Assembly (NCBI GenBank): GCA_913057975.1
Contig: CAJXOQ010000014.1
Span: 1 to 38,020, forward strand
DNA from: an uncultured Marinobacter sp.
Lineage (GTDB): Bacteria; Pseudomonadota; Gammaproteobacteria; Pseudomonadales; Oleiphilaceae
Reading direction: 5' to 3'
Length of the DNA stretch: 38,020 nt
Shown: positions 1-8,592 of the stretch, piece after piece
Position numbering within the stretch: the first letter of the stretch is position 1
Layout: every line of letters starts with the position of its first letter
Notes under the pieces: generated by a model
The model's input: only the letters and a program-made list of their open reading frames with translations
Told to the model about the DNA's origin: nothing
Database searches by the model: none
Position numbers and translations under genes: made by a program

Positions 1-49
1 ACGAGATAGGAGTCCGTCTCGTGGGCTCGGAGATGTGTATAAGAGACAG
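1..49. other. Nextera P7 adapter plus index (artefact)
   Basis: This is sequencing adapter, not genome. Positions 31-49 are the 19-base Tn5 mosaic end AGATGTGTATAAGAGACAG. It is preceded by the Nextera read-2 stretch GTCTCGTGGGCTCGG (16-30), an eight-base index AGGAGTCC (8-15) and the tail of the P7 flow-cell primer (1-7). The same sequence recurs in reverse complement at the other end of the contig. Genome begins at base 50. Confidence 0.98.
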
Positions 50-295
50 GTCGTCCAGTATCTGGCGAATGTGTGGGCCGGCCTGGAGGGCGTACCGGGT
101 GGGGACGATGCCACGGCCGGATTTGACGAACAGGGCGTCGCCCAGGGCCTGGCGTAATCGGTCCAGGGTGTGGCTGACGGCCGATTGACTCACGCCCAGC
201 CGCACTGCGGCACGGGAGACACTGCCCTCGTCCAGCACAGCCAGGAAAGTGCTCAGGGCACGGAAGTCCAGGTTCAATGTATCAATGGGGTTCAT
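50..295 (-). CDS. LysR-family transcriptional regulator, N-terminal fragment
   Basis: The reverse strand opens with ATG at 295 and stays open for 82 codons until the adapter junction. The product starts MNPIDTLNLDFRALSTFLAV and contains the classic LysR winged-helix signature: a DFRALSTFLAVLDEGS opening, SRAAVRLGVSQSAVSHTL as the recognition helix, and LRQALGDALFVKSGRG leading to the wing. Only the DNA-binding domain is present; the effector domain lies beyond the contig end. It diverges from hpd with about 117 bases between the starts, so it may regulate hpd, itself, or a gene outside the window. The target cannot be told from the fragment. Confidence 0.88.
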
Positions 296-314
296 AAATG
301 GCAGTGTAGCCTGG

Positions 315-339
315 GGTGATTGCGGGTGCTACGGTGATT
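315..339. promoter_or_regulatory. Tandem GGTGATT repeat between lysR and hpd
   Basis: Two identical GGTGATT heptamers (315-321 and 333-339) lie 18 bases apart in the divergent lysR-hpd gap, about 75 bases upstream of the hpd start. Direct repeats in such a gap can be regulator half-sites. This one is short and could be chance. No clear -35/-10 pair was assigned. Confidence 0.25.
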
Positions 340-412
340 CAGGCGCTCTGACTGTCACCTGGCACCGAAATTCGCGAGACTAACCAGCGATTTCATATCC
401 GGAGATCTTGCT

Positions 413-1489
413 ATGACTGATGTTTTCGAAAATCCGATGGGTCTTGATGGCTTCGAGTTTGTCGAGTTTGCGTCACCCACTCCGAATGTACTGGAGCCAG
501 TTTTCGAATCAATGGGCTTCGTCAAGGTGGCCCGGCACCGTTCAAAAGACGTGCTCCTGTATCGCCAGAATGGCATCAATATCATTATCAATCGTGAGCC
601 AAAGGGCCCGGCCGCATACTTTGCCAGAGAGCATGGACCGTCCGCGAGCGGCATGGCGTTTCGGGTGCGGGATGCCCGTCAGGCCTATAACAGGGCTCTT
701 GAGCTTGGCGCCGAGCCTGTCGAAATGCCCACCGGGCCAATGGAGTTGCGCCTGCCCGCGATCAAGGGAATTGGCGGTGCACCCCTGTACCTGATCGATC
801 GTTACGGTGAGAAAGGTTCAATCTACGATATCGACTTTGAATACCTGGTCGAGGATCGTTATCCCGAAGGCGCCGGCCTAAAGCTCGTGGATCACCTGAC
901 ACACAACGTCTACCGCGGTCGCATGACCTACTGGGCTGATTTTTACGAGCGCCTGTTCAATTTCCGCGAGGTCCGCTATTTCGATATCAAGGGTGAGTAC
1001 ACCGGCCTCACGTCAAAAGCGATGATGGCCCCTGACGGCATGATCCGAATCCCTCTCAATGAAGAGTCATCCAGGGGGGGAGCAGGCCAGATTGAGGAAT
1101 TTCTGCTGGAGTTCCAGGGCGAGGGAATTCAGCATATTGCGTTTTTGAGCGATGATCTGCTTGCGACATGGGATAAGCTGAAGGCTCTGGGGGTGCCCTT
1201 CATGGACCCGCCTCCCGACACCTACTATGAGATGCTTGATGAACGCCTGCCTGACCATGGCGAGCCCGTTGAAGCGCTTAAGGCCCGGGGTTTGCTGTTG
1301 GACGGAACAACGGACCGAACCAAGCGCCTGTTGGTACAGATTTTCTCCAAGCCACAACTGGGCCCGGTATTTTTCGAGTTTATCCAGCGTAAGGGTGATG
1401 ACGGGTTCGGCGAGGGGAATTTCAAAGCGCTCTTCGAATCGATTGAACGGGATCAGATCCGGCGTGGTGTGTTGGATGCTGATCGATAA
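413..1489 (+). CDS. hpd: 4-hydroxyphenylpyruvate dioxygenase
   Basis: This 358-residue enzyme converts 4-hydroxyphenylpyruvate to homogentisate using Fe(II) and O2, the entry step of cytosolic tyrosine catabolism. The length matches bacterial HPPD. Two vicinal-oxygen-chelate halves are visible. The iron ligands are in place: His161 (DHLTHNV), His241 ([10 protein letters not shown]) and Glu322 ([11 protein letters not shown]). The start at 413 follows a GGAGATCTTGCT ribosome site. The gene converges on maiA of the leftward hmgA operon, so it is transcribed apart from the rest of the pathway. It is probably controlled from the lysR-hpd gap. Confidence 0.96.
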   Translation: MTDVFENPMGLDGFEFVEFASPTPNVLEPVFESMGFVKVARHRSKDVLLYRQNGINIIINREPKGPAAYFAREHGPSASGMAFRVRDARQAYNRALELGAEPVEMPTGPMELRLPAIKGIGGAPLYLIDRYGEKGSIYDIDFEYLVEDRYPEGAGLKLVDHLTHNVYRGRMTYWADFYERLFNFREVRYFDIKGEYTGLTSKAMMAPDGMIRIPLNEESSRGGAGQIEEFLLEFQGEGIQHIAFLSDDLLATWDKLKALGVPFMDPPPDTYYEMLDERLPDHGEPVEALKARGLLLDGTTDRTKRLLVQIFSKPQLGPVFFEFIQRKGDDGFGEGNFKALFESIERDQIRRGVLDADR

Positions 1490-1586
1490 CCCCTGACGCG
1501 GGCTGAATGCCCCCCTTTGCCAGATTCCGATGACCTCGATGACTGGGCTTTCTTCTGGCTGGTTGCGAGCCAGAGTGAGGACAAAC

Positions 1587-2228
1587 TCAGTGACTATCGG
1601 GTTGGCATACGGGCCGCGCATCGGCGAAACACGTCAATGTGTCGCAGTGGTCCGCAATGCGCAGGATCGTCGGGTAGTTGCTCAGGTCACAATCGAAGCG
1701 GCGGGCATTGAATACCTGCGGGACCAGGCAGACGTCGGCCAGTGTGGGTACGTTGCCGTGGCAGCAATCACCGGTTTCAGAAGCGCCGGCGAGCATGGTT
1801 TCCATAGCGAGGAAGCCCTCATGGATCCAGTGCCGATACCAGTCGAGCTTGCGTTCATCCTCGATGCCCAGTTCCCCTGTCAGGTACTTGAGTACCCTGA
1901 GGTTGTTAAGCGGATGGATGTCGCTGGCCACCACCTGGGAGAGGGCCCGTACCCGGGCTCGTCCCTCAAGGTCGTCTGGTAGTATCGAAGGCTCCGGGTG
2001 GCGCTCCTCAAGGTATTCGCAGATCGCCAGCGATTGGGTCAGCCACCGGCCCTCGTCCGTTTCCAGCACGGGCACCAGTCCCTGCGGGTTTCGCACGAGG
2101 CTGCCTTCGCTGCGCTGCTCACCCCTGACCAGATTGACAGCAACCTGTTCATAGGCGAGCCCTTTCAGGTTAAGCGCAATGCGCACCCGGTACGCTGCCG
2201 ATGAACGGAAATAACCATACAGTTTCAT
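1587..2228 (-). CDS. maiA: Maleylacetoacetate isomerase (zeta-class GST)
   Basis: This 213-residue zeta-class glutathione S-transferase isomerises maleylacetoacetate to fumarylacetoacetate in a glutathione-dependent reaction. The N-terminal thioredoxin-like domain carries RSSAAYRVRIALN (residues 8-20), the zeta-class catalytic serine motif, followed by NPQGLVPVLETDEG and LTQSLAICEYLEE, which bind glutathione. A helical C-terminal domain follows, ending near QPDSH. It is the last gene of hmgA-fahA-maiA, starting 11 bases after the fahA stop with a strong GGGGGAGG ribosome site. The neighbours identify it as the pathway enzyme rather than a general detoxifying GST. Confidence 0.94.
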   Translation of the reverse strand: MKLYGYFRSSAAYRVRIALNLKGLAYEQVAVNLVRGEQRSEGSLVRNPQGLVPVLETDEGRWLTQSLAICEYLEERHPEPSILPDDLEGRARVRALSQVVASDIHPLNNLRVLKYLTGELGIEDERKLDWYRHWIHEGFLAMETMLAGASETGDCCHGNVPTLADVCLVPQVFNARRFDCDLSNYPTILRIADHCDTLTCFADARPVCQPDSH

Positions 2229-2239
2229 GCACCCTCCCC

Positions 2240-3259
2240 CTACGTCGGCTGGTACTGCACCACCTTCTGATCAATGGCGCCGAAGATGGTGTTGCCCTGG
2301 TGATCAAACATCTCAATACGCACCCTGTCGCCGAACCGGAGAAAGGGTGTTGTTATTTCACCCTGTTGGATCTGCTCGACCATCCGTATCTCCGCGAGGC
2401 AGGAATAACCAACTCCGCCCTCGGCAATGGGCTTGCCGGGGCCATCGTCTGGGTCCGGATTGGATACCGTGCCCGAGCCGATGATAGCGCCGGCGCCCAG
2501 ATGCCGTGTTCTTGCGGCATGGGCGATGAGCTGTGGGAAGCTGAAAATCATATCAGGGCCGGCCTCCGGTTCCCCGAATTTCTCGCCGTTGAGGTGTACG
2601 GTCAACGGTAGATGAACCCGGCCGTCTTTCCAGGCGTCGCCTAGCTCATCCGGTGTCACCGCAATCGGTGAAAAGCTGGATGCCGGCTTGGCCTGGAAGA
2701 AGCCAAAGCCCTTAGCCAACTCACCGGGAATCAGACCCCGCAGGCTGACGTCGTTGACCAGCATGATCAGTTTGATGTGGTCCATGGCCTGCTCAGGCGG
2801 GGTTGCCATTGGTACGTCGTCGACGACGACCGCGAGTTCGCCTTCCAGATCGATCCCATGCGATTCACTGATGGCTTCGATGTTACCGGTTGGCGCCAGG
2901 AAACTGTCGCCGCCACCCTGGTACATTAGTGGATCGGACCAGAATGACTCAGGCATTTCTGCACCACGTGCTTGCCGAACCAGCTGAACGTGGTTCAGGT
3001 AGGCGGAACCATCGGCCCAATGATAGGTGCGTGGTAACGGCGAATGCAGGGCGGTCAGATCAAGGTCAAAGGCGTCTGTGACCTGATCGGCGTTCAGTTC
3101 GGCATAGACCTTCTCCAGCTTGGAGGCTGACGTGCTCCAGTCTTCGATCGCCTGCTGAAGAGTGGCTGCGATCTGCGGTACTCGTACGGCGCGGGTCAGG
3201 TCGCGTGAAACGACAATCAACTGACCGTCGTGTCCATGATTAAGTGAGGCAAGTTTCAT
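2240..3259 (-). CDS. Fumarylacetoacetase (short FAH-family form)
   Basis: This 339-residue FAH-family hydrolase probably cleaves fumarylacetoacetate to fumarate and acetoacetate, the last step of the homogentisate route. The metal and substrate motifs are recognisable: a DLEGELAVVV block, NDVSLRGLIPGELAKGFGFFQAKPASSF, and the C-terminal GSGTVSNPDPDDG. It is about 90 residues shorter than the classical FAH (about 430), although the N-terminal cap region (residues 1-90) is still present. Its place between hmgA and maiA supports the role. It starts 37 bases after the hmgA stop, with an AGGGATT ribosome site. Confidence 0.9.
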   Translation of the reverse strand: MKLASLNHGHDGQLIVVSRDLTRAVRVPQIAATLQQAIEDWSTSASKLEKVYAELNADQVTDAFDLDLTALHSPLPRTYHWADGSAYLNHVQLVRQARGAEMPESFWSDPLMYQGGGDSFLAPTGNIEAISESHGIDLEGELAVVVDDVPMATPPEQAMDHIKLIMLVNDVSLRGLIPGELAKGFGFFQAKPASSFSPIAVTPDELGDAWKDGRVHLPLTVHLNGEKFGEPEAGPDMIFSFPQLIAHAARTRHLGAGAIIGSGTVSNPDPDDGPGKPIAEGGVGYSCLAEIRMVEQIQQGEITTPFLRFGDRVRIEMFDHQGNTIFGAIDQKVVQYQPT

Positions 3260-3296
3260 AACAGAATCCCTATTCTGGTGCTGATGTGATCAGGAG

Positions 3297-4607
3297 TCAG
3301 CGTTGGTCCGGGGTGAAGTGTGACTTCAGGCCAGCCCAGACGTTGACGTAGTCATGTTGGCGGAAGTCAGCATCCAGCGCTGCCGGTGTCGGCTGAAACA
3401 CATAACGACTCTCAAACATGAAGGCCAGGGTATCGCGCAGGCGCTGCGGGGCGAGTTCAGCAGAGGACGCCCTCTCGAAGGTCTCCGCGTCAGGGCCGTG
3501 GGGCGACATGCGGTTGTGCAGGCTGCCTCCTCCCGGCAGGAAGCCTTCTGCTTTGGCGTCATACTCGCCGTGGATCAGGCCCATGAATTCGCTCATCAGA
3601 TTGCGGTGGAAATAGGGAGGTCGAAAGGTCTCTTCGGCCACCATCCAGCGCGGCGGGAAAATCACGAAATCGACGTTGGCGGTTCCCGGCGTTTCGGATG
3701 CGGAGGTCAGCACCGTGAAGATCGATGGATCGGGATGATCAAAGCTGACCGTGTTGATGGTATTGAAGTTCGCCAGGTCGTACTTGTAGGGAGCGTAGTT
3801 GCCGTGCCAGGCCACGACATCCAGGGGCGAATGATCCAGCTTTGTGGCCCAAAGCTGGCCGGAGAACTTGGCGATAAGCTCGAAATTGCCGGAGATGTCT
3901 TCGTAGGAGGCTACCGGGGTCAGGAAGTCGCGGGGATTGGCCAGACCGTTGGCCCCGATGGGCCCCAGACCTGGCAGTTCAAAGGGGTTGCCGTAGTTCT
4001 CGCAGATATAGCCCCGGGCCGCCTCGGTGTCGTGGCCCAGCTGAACCTGGAACTTGATGCCACGAGGAATCACCGCGATTTCACCCGCCATCACGTCAAG
4101 CAGTCCCAGTTCAGTGCGCAGCGTAAGGGCCCCCAGTTGCGGCACGATCAGAAATTCGCCGTCAGCGTTGTACAGGAACCGCTGATCCATATTGCGGTTG
4201 AGGGTATAAAGATGCACACCGCAACCGGTTTGCATAGAGGCGTCGCCATTGACCGCGATGGTCATCAGACCTTCGATGAAGTCTGTAGATTTATCGGGCA
4301 GTGGGCGTGGATTCCAGCGCATCTGGTTGGGATCCGCAGCGGGTTTATCCGGAGGTGCGGTGGCCAGCATAGCGACAGATACAGGCCTATAAGCGCTCTG
4401 GGCGACGGAGGGCCGGATGCGGTACAGCCAGCTACGCAAATTCTGACTGCGTGGCGCGGTGAACGCCGAGCCGCTCAGTTGCTCGGCATAAAGGCCGTAG
4501 GGGCAGCGCTGTGGTGAATTCCTTCCTTTCGGGAGTGCGCCCGACAAGGCCTCGGTGGCATGGTGGTTACGGAATCCGCTGAGGTATTCCTGCGTTTGGC
4601 TATTCAT
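3297..4607 (-). CDS. hmgA: Homogentisate 1,2-dioxygenase
   Basis: This 436-residue non-haem iron dioxygenase opens the homogentisate ring to maleylacetoacetate. Family blocks are clear: [19 protein letters not shown] at the N-terminus, the [13 protein letters not shown] cupin stretch, [19 protein letters not shown], and [20 protein letters not shown] with the iron-binding His/Glu region. A reading frame extends to 4634, but [12 protein letters not shown] at 4607 matches the family start. It is the first gene of the leftward operon and diverges from marR, with candidate operators 30 and 160 bases upstream. Confidence 0.96.
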   Translation of the reverse strand: MNSQTQEYLSGFRNHHATEALSGALPKGRNSPQRCPYGLYAEQLSGSAFTAPRSQNLRSWLYRIRPSVAQSAYRPVSVAMLATAPPDKPAADPNQMRWNPRPLPDKSTDFIEGLMTIAVNGDASMQTGCGVHLYTLNRNMDQRFLYNADGEFLIVPQLGALTLRTELGLLDVMAGEIAVIPRGIKFQVQLGHDTEAARGYICENYGNPFELPGLGPIGANGLANPRDFLTPVASYEDISGNFELIAKFSGQLWATKLDHSPLDVVAWHGNYAPYKYDLANFNTINTVSFDHPDPSIFTVLTSASETPGTANVDFVIFPPRWMVAEETFRPPYFHRNLMSEFMGLIHGEYDAKAEGFLPGGGSLHNRMSPHGPDAETFERASSAELAPQRLRDTLAFMFESRYVFQPTPAALDADFRQHDYVNVWAGLKSHFTPDQR

Positions 4608-4636
4608 AACGGCTCTTATTATCAGTCGGGCCATAA

Positions 4637-4652
4637 AGTTACAAATGAAACT
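4637..4652. promoter_or_regulatory. Candidate MarR operator near hmgA
   Basis: AGTTACAAATGAAACT is an imperfect palindrome with 6 of 8 pairs matching, of the form AGTTnCAnnTGnAACT. It is centred about 37 bases upstream of the hmgA start, where a bound repressor would block transcription. A related sequence lies before marR at 4767-4782. Binding is inferred. Confidence 0.45.
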
Positions 4653-4766
4653 AATCGGTATGCTAGGAGTAATTGAGAGGGTTCGTCAAGCGTGGCAACT
4701 CCAGCAGCAGGGAAGGTTTTGCCCAGAACCAACGATTGCCTGGCCCAAGATTTCTGGGTATCGTAT

Positions 4767-4782
4767 TGTTTTATATGTAACT
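4767..4782. promoter_or_regulatory. Candidate MarR operator near marR
   Basis: TGTTTTATATGTAACT shares the GTT...A..TGnAACT pattern of the hmgA-proximal site and lies about 34 bases upstream of the marR start, in a markedly AT-rich stretch. This is consistent with autoregulation plus control of hmgA. The left half is degenerate, so confidence is modest. Confidence 0.38.
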
Positions 4783-4815
4783 ATTATTATTTTCCAGCGC
4801 CAGAGCACAGCGACC

Positions 4816-5292
4816 ATGAGTAACCTGGAATTATCCGCCAAGCCCGAAATTGACCTTAACCAGTTTTTGCCTTACCGGCTCAATCGGTTAGCTGACTGTA
4901 TAAGCGACAAGCTATCCCAGTTCTATGCCGAGCACTATGGCCTGAACGTCGCTCAGTGGCGGGTATTGGCGTGGCTGAGTCATTGCGAAACCCTGACGGC
5001 CAAAAAAATATGCGTTCATACAAATATGGATAAGGTGCGGGTATCGCGCGCGATACAGTCATTGGAAGAACGTGAGCTGCTCATTCGCTCACCTTCACCT
5101 GATGACCAGCGTATACAGGTCCTGAGCCTATCTGGTCCGGGGCAGAAGCTGCTTGCAGAACTTATACCTCAAGCCCAAGCCTGGGAGGCGGAGCTTGTGG
5201 GGGTGCTCACATCAGGGGAATATCGCGATTTGTTCAATATAATGGGAAAGCTCGAACGGCAACTTGAGAGACAGGAGAAGCACCATCTCTAG
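4816..5292 (+). CDS. MarR-family transcriptional regulator
   Basis: This 158-residue winged-helix regulator diverges from the homogentisate operon and is its likely repressor. The MarR layout is visible: an N-terminal dimerisation helix (YRLNRLADCISDKLSQFYAE), LNVAQWRVLAWL, a DNA-binding helix TAKKICVHTNMDKVRVSRAI, and the wing DDQRIQVLSLSGPGQKLL with the conserved DxR. The frame runs back to 4555, but that would overlap hmgA. ATG at 4816 gives the standard family length and is used. The ligand is probably a pathway intermediate, which is inferred from context only. Confidence 0.88.
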   Translation: MSNLELSAKPEIDLNQFLPYRLNRLADCISDKLSQFYAEHYGLNVAQWRVLAWLSHCETLTAKKICVHTNMDKVRVSRAIQSLEERELLIRSPSPDDQRIQVLSLSGPGQKLLAELIPQAQAWEAELVGVLTSGEYRDLFNIMGKLERQLERQEKHHL

Positions 5293-5334
5293 ACTGGCTA
5301 CGCCATCGGAGAAGGTGTACGTGGTGTAGCCAGT
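5293..5334 (+). terminator. Hairpin directly after marR
   Basis: ACTGGCTACGCCA (5293-5305) pairs with TGGTGTAGCCAGT (5322-5334): 13 pairs, one of them G-T, with a 16-base loop, starting at the base after the marR stop codon. It lacks a strong U-run (TGCTTA follows), so it may be a weak terminator or an mRNA-end structure. It also sits at the left edge of the P450 cassette. Confidence 0.5.
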
Positions 5335-5406
5335 TGCTTAGGTCATGTCTTGCAGGCGTTATAGCGCTGAGTCCTGTGGTCTCAGTGTCTCCAGCCTGCA
5401 CCTGCT

Positions 5407-6081
5407 TTATTCCATGCAGTTTACCAGTTGCTGGGCGCAGTCCAGCGCCGCCGTGGTGGCAGCCTCCACATCCAGATCCTGCAGCGCGACCACGCCGACG
5501 CAGCCTTCGAACCGGAAGTGGCTTTCGGCGGGATAGACCAGCGGCGCCGCCACGCCAATGGCGCCTGCCTGAAGCTGCCCCCTGGTGACGCTGTAGCCAT
5601 CGCGCCGGGCCTGGCGTAGCGCCTCGGAATCCTCCGGGCGTTCCGGGCGCAGGGAGGCGACGGCGATACCCGCCGCGCCTCGTTCGAGCGGATGGCGGCT
5701 ACCCACGCGGTAGGAAACACTCAGCAGCAGCGTCTCCGGTTCGGCCACCTCGACGGCGACACACTCTTCTCCCTGTCCGACGCAGAGGAATGCCGTAGCC
5801 TGGGTTCGTTCGGCCAGCTTCTGCAGCAAGGGACGAGCCATGGCCCGTAGCTGCGGCTCGACCCGCGATGCCAACGCCACTACCCCGCCCCCGAGGCAGA
5901 TTCGGCCATTGAGGCCACGGGTCACTAGGTCGTGGCTCTCCAGGGTCGACACCAACCGATAGATGATCGCCCGGTGTACTCCCAGTGCTTCCGCCAACTC
6001 GGCTATCGCCAGCCCATTCTCTTTCTGGGCCACCAGCTTCAGGGCGGTCAGCCCCCGGGACAAGGTCTGCAAGGAGCTCAT
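5407..6081 (-). CDS. IclR-family transcriptional regulator
   Basis: This 224-residue regulator has an N-terminal winged helix (LSRGLTALKLVAQKENGLAI, then AELAEALGVHRAIIYRLVST) and a C-terminal IclR ligand-binding domain (residues 75-220; RPLLQKLAERTQATAFL, SYRVGSRHPLERGAAGIA). IclR proteins commonly control catabolic and transport operons and respond to small acids. It diverges from the P450-TRAP operon across 102 bases that contain a 25-base palindrome, so it is the likely local controller. It starts at ATG 6081 behind GAGAG. It is somewhat shorter than the usual 250-270 residues, mostly at the N-terminus. Confidence 0.9.
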   Translation of the reverse strand: MSSLQTLSRGLTALKLVAQKENGLAIAELAEALGVHRAIIYRLVSTLESHDLVTRGLNGRICLGGGVVALASRVEPQLRAMARPLLQKLAERTQATAFLCVGQGEECVAVEVAEPETLLLSVSYRVGSRHPLERGAAGIAVASLRPERPEDSEALRQARRDGYSVTRGQLQAGAIGVAAPLVYPAESHFRFEGCVGVVALQDLDVEAATTAALDCAQQLVNCME

Positions 6082-6132
6082 GTGCTTATATCTCTCATGG
6101 TTTGACGAACGATCAGATGAGTTCTATTATTC

Positions 6133-6157
6133 AATAATGCACTATATGTGCGTTATT
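6133..6157. promoter_or_regulatory. Probable IclR operator palindrome
   Basis: AATAATGCAC (6133-6142) and GTGCGTTATT (6148-6157) form 10-base arms with one mismatch around the spacer TATAT. The site is midway between the divergent iclR and P450 starts, about 26 bases from the P450 ATG. Its size and symmetry fit a dimeric IclR site overlapping the promoters. Confidence 0.6.
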
Positions 6158-6183
6158 AGTAAAATAATAATAAGGAAGTCACG

Positions 6184-8520
6184 ATGAGTCAAAGCGCGGA
6201 TAAGCAGCAGACCCATAACACCCAGGGGTGCCCCGTCACCGGGACAGCCGCGGTCGGCTGCCCCGTTTCGCACCAAGCAGCGGAATTCGACCCCTTCGGC
6301 GACGACTATCAGTTGGATCCGGCGGAGGCGCTACGCTGGTCACGGGATCAAGCGCCAGCGTTCTACAGCCCCAAACTAGACTATTGGGTGATCAGCCGTT
6401 ACGACGACATCAAGGCGGTGTTCCGCGATAACATCACCTTCTCTCCGGCGATTGCCCTGGAGAAAATCACCCCCGTGTCCGAGGAGGCTCAGGAGGCGCT
6501 CAAACAATACGATTACGCCATGAACCGTACCCTGGTGAACGAGGATGAACCTCAACACACAGAGCGGCGCCGGGTTCTGATGGAGCACTTCACACCGGAG
6601 AACCTGGAACGGCACAAACCGATGGTGCGGCGTCTGACCCGGGAGGCCCTGGATAGGATCGTCGACCAGGGCGAGGCGGATCTGGTCGAAGAAATGCTCT
6701 GGGAGATCCCCTTGACGGTGGCGCTGCACTTTCTGGGCGTGCCGGAGGAGGACATGGGCAAGCTGCGCGAATACTCCATCGCGCATACCGTGAATACCTG
6801 GGGTCGCCCCTCCAGAGAAGAGCAGGTCGAGGTGGCTCATGCCGTGGGCCATTTCTGGCAGTATGCCGGCAAGGTTCTGGAGAAGATGCGCGCCACCCCG
6901 GACGGCCCGGGCTGGATGCGCTACGCCATCCGCCAGCAGGTGAGCTACCCGGAGGTCATCACCGACAGCTATCTGCACTCAATGATGATGGCCATCATCG
7001 TTGCCGCCCATGAGACCACTGCTCACGCCTCGGCCAACATGCTCCGTCGGCTGCTGGAGCAGCGCGAGTTGTGGGAGGAGGTCTGCCGCAAGCCGCAACT
7101 GATACCCAATGCCGTCGAGGAATGTCTGCGCCACACCGGTTCAGTTGTTGCCTGGCGGCGCATCACCACCCGCCCGACCACTATTGGTGATGCCCAGATC
7201 CCGGAGGGTGCACGGTTGTTGATGGTTACGGCCTCTGGCAACCACGACGAGCGCCACTTCGAGAACCCCGACGAACTGGATCTCTACCGCGACAATGCGG
7301 TGGATCATCTGACCTTCGGTTATGGCAGTCATCAGTGCATGGGAAAGAACATCGCCCGAATGGAGATGCGGATTTTCCTCGAGGAGTTCACGCGCCGGCT
7401 GCCGCACATGGAGCTGGTGCCGGATCAGCAGTTTACCTACCTGCCTAACACCTCGTTTCGCGGTCCGGATCACCTTTGGGTGCGCTGGGATCCGGCTCAG
7501 AACCCCGAGCGGCGCCTGGAACAGGCCAGGGAGCCGCGCATGGACTTCGAGATCGGCGCGCCGGCAGTCAAGGATCTGGCCCGTAGCGTGCGCCTGGCTG
7601 ACAAGCGCGTGCTGGCGGAGAACATTGTCGGTTTGAGCCTGGAAGACCCCAACGGCCGGCCCTTGCCGAACTGGACGCCTGGGGCGCACGTCGAACTGCT
7701 GCTGGATGACATGGGAAGGCACTACTCCCTGTGCGGTGACCCGGATCGTCCTGAGCGCCTGGAGCTGGCGGTATTGCGCGAGCCACAGAGCCGCGGCGGC
7801 TCGGTCCACGTTCATGAGCGCTTGCAGGTGGGCGACGAACTTGGCATCCGAGGGCCCAAGAACCATTTCCGTTTGGACGAGCGCGCCGCGGAGTATGTCC
7901 TCATCGCCGGCGGCATCGGCATTACCCCCATCATTGCCATGGCTGACCGTCTCAAGCGCCTGGGCAAGCCCTATACTCTGCACTACGCGGGACGCTCACG
8001 CCGGACCATGGCCTTCCTTGATCGACTGGCGACGGAGCACGGGGATCAGCTGCATCTTTACCCCAAGGATGAAGGCGAGAGGCTTTGGATCGACACGGCC
8101 ATTGCCGAGCCGGTCGAGGGACGACAGATATATGCCTGTGGCCCCGATCGGCTGCTAGAGGCCCTGGAGCTGGCCACTGATGGCTGGCCCGCCGGTATGC
8201 TGCACCTAGAACACTTCGGCGCGGCCGGCGCCCTGCTGGACCCGACCAAGGAAGAGGCCTTCGAGGTGGCCCTGGAAGACAGCGGCTTTACCATACGGGT
8301 GACACCGCATCAGACCCTTCTGGAGGCCCTGCGCGCGGCCGGTATCGATGTGGCCAGCGACTGCGAGGAAGGTCTGTGCGGCACCTGCGAGGTGGCGGTG
8401 ACCTCGGGCGAGGAGATCGATCATCGTGATCGGGTGCTCAGCCGCGAGGAGCGCAGTGAGGGCAGCCGCATGATGGCGTGCTGCTCGCGGGCGCGGGGCA
8501 AGATCAGCCTCGCCCTATAA
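6184..8520 (+). CDS. Self-sufficient cytochrome P450 (CYP116B-type, P450-PDR fusion)
   Basis: This 778-residue monooxygenase has its reductase fused on and so needs only NAD(P)H and O2. Residues 1-440 are the P450: HETT in the I-helix (Glu277 before Thr278-Thr279), ExxR in EECLR, and FGYGSHQCMG with haem ligand Cys385. Residues 450-780 resemble phthalate dioxygenase reductase: RHYSL near 512 binds FMN, GGIGITP (576-582) binds NAD(P)H, and a plant-type 2Fe-2S domain uses Cys727, Cys732, Cys735 and Cys766 or 767. Domain order and length match CYP116B enzymes. The N-terminus has two GCPV motifs. It follows AAGGA and heads the operon with dctPQM, so its substrate is probably what the transporter imports. 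The natural substrate is unknown. Confidence 0.95.
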   Translation: MSQSADKQQTHNTQGCPVTGTAAVGCPVSHQAAEFDPFGDDYQLDPAEALRWSRDQAPAFYSPKLDYWVISRYDDIKAVFRDNITFSPAIALEKITPVSEEAQEALKQYDYAMNRTLVNEDEPQHTERRRVLMEHFTPENLERHKPMVRRLTREALDRIVDQGEADLVEEMLWEIPLTVALHFLGVPEEDMGKLREYSIAHTVNTWGRPSREEQVEVAHAVGHFWQYAGKVLEKMRATPDGPGWMRYAIRQQVSYPEVITDSYLHSMMMAIIVAAHETTAHASANMLRRLLEQRELWEEVCRKPQLIPNAVEECLRHTGSVVAWRRITTRPTTIGDAQIPEGARLLMVTASGNHDERHFENPDELDLYRDNAVDHLTFGYGSHQCMGKNIARMEMRIFLEEFTRRLPHMELVPDQQFTYLPNTSFRGPDHLWVRWDPAQNPERRLEQAREPRMDFEIGAPAVKDLARSVRLADKRVLAENIVGLSLEDPNGRPLPNWTPGAHVELLLDDMGRHYSLCGDPDRPERLELAVLREPQSRGGSVHVHERLQVGDELGIRGPKNHFRLDERAAEYVLIAGGIGITPIIAMADRLKRLGKPYTLHYAGRSRRTMAFLDRLATEHGDQLHLYPKDEGERLWIDTAIAEPVEGRQIYACGPDRLLEALELATDGWPAGMLHLEHFGAAGALLDPTKEEAFEVALEDSGFTIRVTPHQTLLEALRAAGIDVASDCEEGLCGTCEVAVTSGEEIDHRDRVLSREERSEGSRMMACCSRARGKISLAL

Positions 8521-8592
8521 ACCGGTCGCAATAGCCGGAGGCGGCCAGGTCGCTTTGTATAAAACAACAATAGCCGATGAGGAGATAAGCCC

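Noticed and set aside
3354..4517. 387-residue open frame on the plus strand opposite hmgA
   Set aside because: It is the antisense shadow of a well-conserved hmgA gene, has no recognisable domain and no ribosome site.
7141..7983. 280-residue minus-strand frame opposite the P450
   Set aside because: Long antisense frames are expected in GC-rich coding DNA. The plus-strand product has all P450 and reductase motifs.
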